Positions 1 through 5,575 of a stretch of 9,123 bases of DNA are shown piece by piece. Under the pieces are notes generated by a model, which saw only the letters and a program-made list of their open reading frames with translations, made no database searches and was not told the DNA's origin. The first letter of the stretch is position 1; every line of letters starts with the position of its first letter. Both the position numbers and the translations under genes were made by a program. Source of the stretch: Actinomycetes bacterium (lineage in GTDB: Bacteria; Actinomycetota; Acidimicrobiia; Acidimicrobiales; Palsa-688); assembly GCA_021846485.1 (NCBI GenBank), contig JAJZWW010000099.1, positions 1 to 9,123 of the forward strand. Reading direction: 5' to 3'.

Positions 1-2
1 AT

Positions 3-749
3 GCGGGGTCACTCGTAGCGCTCTGCCAGGCCACGGGTCTGTCGGTGGGACAGGCCCAGGCGGAGATCGCGCTCGAGTTGCTGCTCCGGGTGAACGCGTC
101 GGTTTTCGGCCATCGCTACCTATTCGGTGTCCTCACACCGGGTGGCGTGTCGCGGGTGCCGGATGCCGACGCCTTGCGAACGCTGCTGTCTCCAGCGCTC
201 GCAGAGCTCCAGCGGGTCATCCAGTCGCTCCGACGGACCAACTCGTTCATGGACCGCGTGGAGTCCTGCGGCGTGATCCCCCCCGAGCTCGCCGCTTCGC
301 TCGGTCTCGTCGGCCCCGTGGCTCGCGGTTCGGGACAGGACCTGGACGCAAGACGTGACCATCCCTTCGGCCCGTTCGCCGACTTCCAAGTCGAGGTCCC
401 GGTCCGCGGCGCAGGAGACTGCTTGGCACGGATGGAGGTCGTCGCCGCGGAGGCCGACCTGTCCGGCGGCCTCGTCGCCGAGCTGGCTCGCGCCGGCCTC
501 GGCGGCGGGTCGGTGGAGGTCCCGGCTGTCTCCGGCAGCGCTCTCGGATGGTGTGAGTCCTCCCGGGGCGAGTCGCTCGCCTGGGTTGCGCTCGACGAGG
601 AGGGACGGATCCGTCGGGCCAGGATCCGCCCGGCGTCGGTCCGCAACTGGCGTGCTTTCGACGACGCGGCACGCTCCCGCAACGTGTTCACCGACATCCC
701 CATCATCGAAGCCAGCTTCTGGCTCACCGTAGCGGGGTTCGCGCGCTGA
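3..749 (+). CDS. Hydrogenase-4/complex I large-subunit-like protein (HycE/HyfG/NuoD family), C-terminal part, without nickel-site cysteines
   Basis: The reading frame is open to the left edge, so the gene starts outside the window; about 248 C-terminal residues are visible. The GTG at 45 is internal, because coding-like sequence (AGSLVALCQATGLS...) continues upstream of it. The family forms the peripheral arm of group 4 NiFe hydrogenases and of complex I, next to the NuoB-like subunit. Recognisable features are the segment around 'RTNSFMDRVESCGVIP', a 'GWCESSRGESLAWVALDEEGRIRRARIRPASVRNW' stretch that aligns with the HycE 'RGD..LWVSLDD...R..ARCPSFFNW' region, and the C-terminal tail. In real hydrogenases that tail carries DPCxxC, which binds Ni-Fe; here it reads DIPIIEASFWLTVAGFAR with no cysteine. 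A nickel site is therefore very unlikely, and the protein fits the Ehr type of complex or the mycobacterial HycE-like proteins. The N-terminal CxxC region is off-window and could not be checked. The TGA overlaps the next ATG by one base. Confidence 0.88.
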   Translation, partial: AGSLVALCQATGLSVGQAQAEIALELLLRVNASVFGHRYLFGVLTPGGVSRVPDADALRTLLSPALAELQRVIQSLRRTNSFMDRVESCGVIPPELAASLGLVGPVARGSGQDLDARRDHPFGPFADFQVEVPVRGAGDCLARMEVVAAEADLSGGLVAELARAGLGGGSVEVPAVSGSALGWCESSRGESLAWVALDEEGRIRRARIRPASVRNWRAFDDAARSRNVFTDIPIIEASFWLTVAGFAR

Positions 750-1087
750 TGGCCTCTTGGTTCTTGCGCGGTCTCCGGAAGGGTGTCGTGACCACCCGCT
801 ACCCGAGAGCCATCGACGCCTGGACTGCGACACTGCCCACGCCGCCCACCTTCGACGCCAGCCGGCTCACCGATCAGCTCGCCGACCGCCTCGTAGGGGC
901 GTGCCCGAACGGCGCGCTCACGCGGGAGGGCCTATCACTCGTCCTCGATGTCGCCACCTGCAGCGCATGCGCTCGGTGCATCGCCGTATCGGGGGGTGCG
1001 GCCCGACCGAGCGGCGTGTTCGAGCTGGCGACGGCGCACCGTGAGCGCCTCGTGAAGAGGATCCCGATCAGGAGCGGAGAGCTGTGA
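749..1087 (+). CDS. Small ferredoxin-like subunit with a single predicted [4Fe-4S] site
   Basis: This 112-residue protein probably passes electrons inside the hydrogenase-like complex, in the place HycF/HyfH/NuoI subunits occupy elsewhere. Its N-terminus (FLRGLRKGVVTTRYP) resembles the start of hydrogenase-associated polyferredoxin subunits. It has only four cysteines: C52 in ACPNGAL, and C71, C74 and C77 in CSACARC. In two-cluster ferredoxins each cluster uses a CxxCxxC plus the distant Cys-Pro of the other half. The set seen here is exactly one such cluster, with the partner CxxCxxC and its Cys-Pro missing. The likely interpretation is a reduced ferredoxin fold with one cluster. ATG at 749 overlaps the upstream TGA, and the 3' end overlaps the next gene by four bases, so translation is probably coupled. 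No signal peptide or membrane segment is visible. The family assignment rests on motif and position, so the role is inferred. Confidence 0.78.
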   Translation: MASWFLRGLRKGVVTTRYPRAIDAWTATLPTPPTFDASRLTDQLADRLVGACPNGALTREGLSLVLDVATCSACARCIAVSGGAARPSGVFELATAHRERLVKRIPIRSGEL

Positions 1088-1596
1088 CCGCACGCGGCGA
1101 GGATCGGGCCGCAGACCAGGTCGCGGCGAAGCTACGAGAGCAGGTGCAGCGTCTCTTCGGGCGAAGCCTGCACATACGCACGATCGACACCGGATCGTGC
1201 GCGGTCTGCGAGTCGGAGATCCGGCTCCTGGCCGCCCCTCACTATGACCTCCACCGGCTCGGGCTGTTCTTCACCCCGTCCCCGCGCCACGCCGACCTGC
1301 TGCTCGTCACCGGCCCGGCGATCCGGGCCTTCGACAACGCCCTCGAGAAGACCTACCTGGCGATGCCCGAGCCGAAGCTCGTCGTGGCCGTCGGGGCCTG
1401 TCCCCTCGGCGGGGTCTACCACGAGGACGCCTTCGTGCACGGGACCCTCGAGCGCGTCCTGCCCGTCGATGTCTTCATCCCCGGCTGCCCACCGAGCCCC
1501 CTCGCGCTGCTCCAGGGGCTGCTCCTGGCGGTCGGGCGGCTGGCGGAGAAAGTCGGGGAGATCTCCTTTGCCGAAGGGGAGGTGTGCGGCCGGTGA
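1084..1596 (+). CDS. NuoB/HycG-like [4Fe-4S] subunit (hydrogenase small subunit-like, 20 kDa)
   Basis: A 170-residue protein of the NuoB / HycG / Rv0082-like family, which holds the proximal (N2-type) cluster at the interface with the large subunit. The motif set is complete: CAVC (C39, C42, in DTGSCAVCESEI), GACPLGG (C106) and PGCPPSP (C135), the expected four ligands. HycG-type members usually read CNGCDIE at the first motif; here it is CAVCESE, with the acidic residue kept. The length is typical of the short, soluble NuoB-like form. GTG at 1084 overlaps the upstream TGA (GTGA), with purine-rich GGAGCGGAGA (1071-1080) just before it. Its stop overlaps the next gene by four bases. Because the cluster is intact while the large-subunit nickel site is absent, electrons probably leave to or arrive from another acceptor, such as a quinone; that is inference. 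Confidence 0.93.
   Translation: MTARGEDRAADQVAAKLREQVQRLFGRSLHIRTIDTGSCAVCESEIRLLAAPHYDLHRLGLFFTPSPRHADLLLVTGPAIRAFDNALEKTYLAMPEPKLVVAVGACPLGGVYHEDAFVHGTLERVLPVDVFIPGCPPSPLALLQGLLLAVGRLAEKVGEISFAEGEVCGR
1574..1582 (+). promoter_or_regulatory. Ribosome binding site that fixes the start of the HyfB-like gene
   Basis: AAGGGGAGG lies ten bases before the GTG at 1593 but only one base before the alternative in-frame GTG at 1584. This spacing, plus the GTGA overlap with the upstream stop, favours 1593 as the true start. Confidence 0.7.
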
Positions 1597-3602
1597 CCGG
1601 CGCCCTGCTCGTCGCGGCCGCCGCCGCCTGGGCCGTCGCCGCCGGGCTGGGCCTCGGTGCCACGCGGCGGGCCGTCCTCTGGGCGTCGGCGATGGTGTCG
1701 GGGGCCGGAGGCCTGGCGGCCCTGCTCGGTGGCGTCCGCTTGGCGCTCGAGGGCCACAGCACCGCCGTCGTCCTCGCCGGCGCCAGCGTGGTCGGGCGCC
1801 TCGAGCTCCGGGCGACCCCGCTCGCCGCGGCGTTCATCGTGCTGCTCGGGCTGGTGACCCTCGCGCTCGGCCTCTACGCCCCCCGGTACCATCACCCCGC
1901 GACCGGCACGGCCCTCTACCTGTTCGTCTACAACGTGGCGGCGATCGCCTCGCTGGCGATCCTCGTAGCCGGCGACGTGACCACCTTCCTCGTGGCATGG
2001 GAGTCGATGACCCTCGCCTCGGCGATCCTCGTGCTCCGCCACCACCAGGACGAAGGAGTGATGCGCGGCACGTTGCTGTTCCTCGCCCTCGGCGAGACCG
2101 GCTTCGCCATGGTCGTCGCCGCCTTCGTGATCATGGCGACCCAGGCCCACAGCCTCGACTTCGCTACCGTCGCCGCTCGCGCCTCGACGGTCCCGCTCGG
2201 GTGGCGCAGCGCGGCCTTCGTGCTCGCCCTGGTGGGTTTCGGCTTCAAGGCGGGCCTGGTGCCGCTGCACATCTGGCTGCCGGCAGCGCACCCGGTTGCG
2301 CCCGCCGACGGCTCCGCGTTCCTTTCGGGGCTCGTCGTCAAGCTCGGGGTGTACGGGATCGTGCTGTTCGCCTTCGAGTTGCTGGGCCACGGTCCGCCGT
2401 GGTGGGGGCTGCTCACCATGGGGGTCGGCGCGCTGTCGGCCATCGTGGGGATCCTGTACGCGATCATGGAACGCGATCTCAAGCGGTTCCTGGCGTACTC
2501 GACCGTCGAGAACGTCGGCATCATCATGACCGCGGTGGGCGCGGGGATGACCTTCGAGAGCTACGGTCTCAGCACTCTCGGAACCTTTCTCTTGCTCGTG
2601 GCGCTCTACCATGCGGTCAACCACGGCACCTACAAGACCCTCCTGTTCCTCCAGGCTGGCGTGATCGAGCACGGCGCCGGCACCCGGGACCTCGACCGGC
2701 TGGGCGGTCTCGTCCGCCGCATGCCGGCCACGACGGTCATCAATCTCGTCGGGACCCTGGGGATCGCCGCTCTACCACCCCTCAACGGCTTCGTCTCCGA
2801 GTGGCTCGTCTTCGAGGGCCTCTTCCAGGGCTTCCGGCTCCCCGACCGTCTGCCCGCGGTCCTCGTCGTCCTCGCCGCCGCGACCCTCGGTCTGACCGCG
2901 GGAATCGCCGTCATGGCCTTCGCCCGAGCGTTCGGTATCGGCTTCCTCGGCATGGCGCGCAGCCCAGAGGCCGCAAGCGCAACCGAGGTGGCTCAGCCGA
3001 TCGCCGGCCCTGGGGTCCTCGCTGCCGCCTGTGTCGCGCTCGGTGTCGGCGCCCCCGCTGTACTCGTAGCGCTCGCTCGCGTCGGCCGGGCGGTCACCGG
3101 GACCGACATCGCTCGTGTCCTGCTGCAGCCCAATCTGACGATCATCCCCGCCCACACCGACTTCTCGGCGTTCTCGCCGACCTACCTGGCGGTGTTCCTC
3201 GTCGCTGTGGCGGCTGTGCCGGTCGCGATCTACGTTGCCGGCCGCCCACGAGGCCCGACCAGCTCCGTCCCGGTCTGGGATGGAGGGATCGTGAAGTACC
3301 GGGCGCGCATGCAGCACACCGGCACCACCTACGCGAACCCGATGCGGGTCACCTTCGACCGCTTCTACCGGCCAGCCGTCCACGTCGATCTCGCGTCCGA
3401 GGACCCAGCGGGACGGTCGGGGCCGGTTCACTACCGCGTCCGGGTCCAGCCCCTGTTCGAGGATTACCTGTACCGGCCGCTCCTGCGGCTGGTCCGAGCT
3501 GTTGCCCGCCTCCTCCAGCCGATCCAGTCCGGTGACGTCAACTTGTACCTGCTCTACATCCTCGTAGCGGTCGTCGTCGTCTACTTCGTCGCCGCGCAGT
3601 AG
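1593..3602 (+). CDS. HyfB/NuoL-like antiporter-type membrane subunit of the hydrogenase-related complex
   Basis: A 669-residue, very hydrophobic protein of the proton-translocating antiporter-like family (NuoL/M/N, MrpA/D, HyfB/HycC). The sequence runs closely parallel to HyfB. Conserved charged residues of the ion path are present: E137 in AWESMTLAS, K219 in GFGFKAGLVPLHIWLPAAHP, K250 in SGLVVKLGVYG and K348 in VNHGTYKTLLFL, together with STVENVGII and PPLNGFVSEW. The C-terminal part (about 535-669) has the HyfB-type soluble linker (VWDGG...), then PLFEDYLYRPLLRL and a last membrane helix after QSGDVNLYLLYI. Many transmembrane helices are expected, about 14 or more. It should move protons or sodium ions, driven by electron transfer in the peripheral arm. 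GTG at 1593 overlaps the previous stop (GTGA). It is the last gene of the operon on this side; no NuoH/HycD gene is seen, so that must lie upstream or elsewhere. The order matches Rv0082-Rv0083 of Mycobacterium, where a NuoB-like gene precedes a NuoL-like gene. Confidence 0.94.
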   Translation: MTGALLVAAAAAWAVAAGLGLGATRRAVLWASAMVSGAGGLAALLGGVRLALEGHSTAVVLAGASVVGRLELRATPLAAAFIVLLGLVTLALGLYAPRYHHPATGTALYLFVYNVAAIASLAILVAGDVTTFLVAWESMTLASAILVLRHHQDEGVMRGTLLFLALGETGFAMVVAAFVIMATQAHSLDFATVAARASTVPLGWRSAAFVLALVGFGFKAGLVPLHIWLPAAHPVAPADGSAFLSGLVVKLGVYGIVLFAFELLGHGPPWWGLLTMGVGALSAIVGILYAIMERDLKRFLAYSTVENVGIIMTAVGAGMTFESYGLSTLGTFLLLVALYHAVNHGTYKTLLFLQAGVIEHGAGTRDLDRLGGLVRRMPATTVINLVGTLGIAALPPLNGFVSEWLVFEGLFQGFRLPDRLPAVLVVLAAATLGLTAGIAVMAFARAFGIGFLGMARSPEAASATEVAQPIAGPGVLAAACVALGVGAPAVLVALARVGRAVTGTDIARVLLQPNLTIIPAHTDFSAFSPTYLAVFLVAVAAVPVAIYVAGRPRGPTSSVPVWDGGIVKYRARMQHTGTTYANPMRVTFDRFYRPAVHVDLASEDPAGRSGPVHYRVRVQPLFEDYLYRPLLRLVRAVARLLQPIQSGDVNLYLLYILVAVVVVYFVAAQ

Positions 3603-3694
3603 CAGTAGGAGAGTCACGCCACTCGCGACTCGGGGAGCCCGCCAGCGAGCAGGGGAAGGGCTGGGTGTGGTCCTGTACGAGCTCCGACGTGCGA

Positions 3695-3733
3695 GCCGAT
3701 CTCCTGGGGCCCGTGGGCACGCAGGCGGTCGGC
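3695..3733. terminator. Interrupted hairpin between convergent operons, possible two-way terminator
   Basis: Three nested complementary blocks pair across the centre: GCCGA (3695-3699) with TCGGC (3729-3733), CCTG (3703-3706) with CAGG (3722-3725), and GCCC (3709-3712) with GGGC (3715-3718). Small internal loops separate them, and the apical C-G pair must open to give a workable loop. It sits in the 141-base gap between two genes that end facing each other. No T-run follows on either strand, so termination is only inferred. The rest of the gap (3603-3694) shows nothing else that can be named. Confidence 0.35.
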
Positions 3734-3743
3734 GCGGGCCGGC

Positions 3744-4025
3744 TCACCAAGACCAGGTGCCGACCTCGATCGCCCGCCGCATGAGCGAGACCACCTGGCG
3801 GGTGAGCGGGCCGGGATCCGCGTCGAGCTCCATGAGGGCCCGTCGCCGGGCCCGCTCGACGACGGCCAGGTCCCCGCCGGCCATCGACGCCAGCTCCTTG
3901 GCGGTTTCCTCGATGCCCTCCAGGGGTGTGGCTGCCAGCTGCGCCGCCCGTTGGTGGAGCTGCTCGGCGCGCCGCTCGACGTCGTCCTCGGGCCGCCCGT
4001 CGACCGGTTCGCCGGCGGCGTTCAT
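3744..4025 (-). CDS. Small helical protein of unknown function, third gene of the MutS-like operon
   Basis: A 93-residue protein beginning MNAAGEPVDG and ending EVGTWSW. I do not recognise a family. It is charged and looks almost wholly alpha-helical: a disordered start (1-12), a helix rich in Glu, Arg, Gln and Ala (about 13-32, ERRAEQLHQRAAQLAA), a second (about 35-68, with EGIEETAKELASMAGG and VVERARRRALMELDAD) and a third (about 72-90, LTRQVVSLMRRAIEVG). There is no cysteine, signal peptide or membrane segment. ATG at 4025 overlaps the TGA of the MutS-like gene upstream (ATGA), and GGAG lies eight bases before it, the best evidence that it is real. It could be a partner or regulator of the two ATPases; the shape would suit a coiled-coil or helical-bundle binding protein, but this is guesswork from position and composition. 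The same frame is also open through the upstream gene, so the start is set by the overlap and ribosome site. Confidence 0.72.
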   Translation of the reverse strand: MNAAGEPVDGRPEDDVERRAEQLHQRAAQLAATPLEGIEETAKELASMAGGDLAVVERARRRALMELDADPGPLTRQVVSLMRRAIEVGTWSW

Positions 4026-5575
4026 CTGGCCGGCTCCGCCGCATCGCGCCGGGGACCTCGGGTCGCCCGGTCCTCGCACGCCCAGCCGCCGATGCGCCGG
4101 TACAGCTCGGGGGCGAAGCTCGTGGGCAGCGGCGGGGCCTCGGACAGCTGGTAGCTGCGCCGCCCGTCGCCGGCCCGCTCGGCTCTGAGGCTGAGCGCCG
4201 GGGGTCGGAGGTGCTGGCAGCTGTCGGCGAAGTCGAACAGGTGGGTGACGAACACGACCCGCACCCCCGACTCGGCGAGAGCCCGGGTCACCTGGCGGGC
4301 GATCTCCGAGCCCTCCTGCTCGTTGGTCCCGGCGAAGGACTCGTTGAACGCCACCAGCGCGCCGGGCGCCAGCCAGTCGACGATCAGGCTGAGGCGCGCC
4401 AGCTCGTCGTCCAGGCGGCCACTTTCCATCGACTCGTCCTCTTCCCGCACGAAGTGGGTGAACACCCCGCTGGCGACGTCGGACCGGAAGCTCCCGGCGG
4501 TGACGAACATGCCGCACTGGGCCATGAGCTGCGCCAGGCCGACGGAGCGCAGGAAGGTGGACTTTCCGCCGGAGTTGGCGCCGGTGACCACCACCAGCGA
4601 CTGTTCGTCGGCGTGCAGGGCGTTGCCGACGACCGGGCTGTCGGAGCGCAGCACCAAGGCGGGGTCGCAGAGCTCCTCGGCGTGCCAGGCGCCAGTCCCG
4701 GGAGGGCAGGGGTCGGGCATGCAGACCGGCCTGCCGGTGGGCGCCAGCCGATCGTGGAGGTTGACGCAGCCGAGGTAGAAGGCGAGCTCGGCCCGCAGGG
4801 CGGAGAAGTAGCCGGTGACGTGGTCGGCGGATCGGGCCGCGGCGTCGGCGACCTGGTTGACCCCCCGGTCGGTCAGCTCCGACAGGGCCCGCCCGCCCCC
4901 CTCGTCGCGAGGGTCGATCGCGAACGCCAACGTCCCCGGTGCCCGCAGCCCGAGACGGCGCCGCCAGCGGGCGCTGCGATCCTCCGACTCCCGCAGGACG
5001 TAGCCGGTGCCGCTGTTGTCCGCCGCTAGGTGGGCGCTCACCAGCACCCCGTCGGGGAAGTGGAGGCGGGAGAGGTGCGCCTCGACGAGGGCGAAGTAGT
5101 CGTCGTCGAGCTCGGCGCGCAGCTCGGCACACAGCCCGACCAGGCCCTCGGAGGCGAAGCTCTCCTGGTGTCGTTCCGCGAGGGTGCGCAGCTGGCGCAG
5201 CCGGGGCATCGCCGCTTCCAGGCGGCGCAGGGCGCCGGAGAGCACCAGTCCCGGGGAGCCCGACGAGCCGATGCCCCAACCCCACACGCGCCGGCGGTCC
5301 TCCAGGGCGTCGATGGTGACCTGGTAGAAGGCCCGCAGGGTGTCGGGGTGGGCCAGGCAGTCCGACAGGACTGCCTGGCGGTAGCGGATCTCGCCGGGGT
5401 CGGTGAGGCTCACCGCGAGGACCCGCCGGGCGACCTCGGCCAGGTACCGATCGCCGGCCGCCATCGCGGTGACCAGGGTCTCGACGTGCAGGTCGTTGGC
5501 GACGTCGTCGGCCTGGGGGGGCAGCGGGGAGTCGAGATCCACGTCCCGGTCGGCGAAGAGCAGGTGCGGTCTCAC
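4022..5575 (-). CDS. MutS-like ATPase, second paralogue of a tandem pair
   Basis: A 517-residue protein with the clamp/lever region and C-terminal ATPase of the MutS superfamily, but without the N-terminal mismatch-binding and connector domains (E. coli MutS is about 850 residues). The N-terminal helical part carries DLHVETL (28-34) and IRYRQAVLSDCL (63-74), which match the neighbouring paralogue. Walker A is GANSGGKST with K338. A THFVREED segment (about 373-380) follows. Walker B ends VAFNESFAGT with N411-E412, so the usual magnesium-binding Asp is Asn while the catalytic Glu is kept. The following VFVTH has H445, as in the MutS 'ATH' motif. GTG at 5575 overlaps the upstream stop (GTGA), and the stop overlaps the small downstream gene. 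It is likely to work on DNA structures or recombination intermediates together with its neighbour, but there is no direct evidence for the substrate. It is often labelled simply 'DNA mismatch repair protein MutS', which overstates what is known. Confidence 0.92.
   Translation of the reverse strand: MRPHLLFADRDVDLDSPLPPQADDVANDLHVETLVTAMAAGDRYLAEVARRVLAVSLTDPGEIRYRQAVLSDCLAHPDTLRAFYQVTIDALEDRRRVWGWGIGSSGSPGLVLSGALRRLEAAMPRLRQLRTLAERHQESFASEGLVGLCAELRAELDDDYFALVEAHLSRLHFPDGVLVSAHLAADNSGTGYVLRESEDRSARWRRRLGLRAPGTLAFAIDPRDEGGGRALSELTDRGVNQVADAAARSADHVTGYFSALRAELAFYLGCVNLHDRLAPTGRPVCMPDPCPPGTGAWHAEELCDPALVLRSDSPVVGNALHADEQSLVVVTGANSGGKSTFLRSVGLAQLMAQCGMFVTAGSFRSDVASGVFTHFVREEDESMESGRLDDELARLSLIVDWLAPGALVAFNESFAGTNEQEGSEIARQVTRALAESGVRVVFVTHLFDFADSCQHLRPPALSLRAERAGDGRRSYQLSEAPPLPTSFAPELYRRIGGWACEDRATRGPRRDAAEPAR

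Noticed and set aside
1244..3535. A 763-codon open frame on the plus strand inside the NuoB-like and HyfB-like genes
   Set aside because: Its product is extremely rich in Arg, Pro and Gly with no domain, while the overlapping frames match known families; it is a by-product of high GC.
3..3602. Functional hydrogen-producing or hydrogen-oxidising hydrogenase
   Set aside because: The C-terminal nickel-ligand cysteines of the large subunit are missing.
3744..5285. A 513-codon minus-strand frame containing the small gene
   Set aside because: Only its last 93 codons look like a protein; the earlier part overlaps the MutS-like gene in another frame and is Arg/Pro/Gly-rich.
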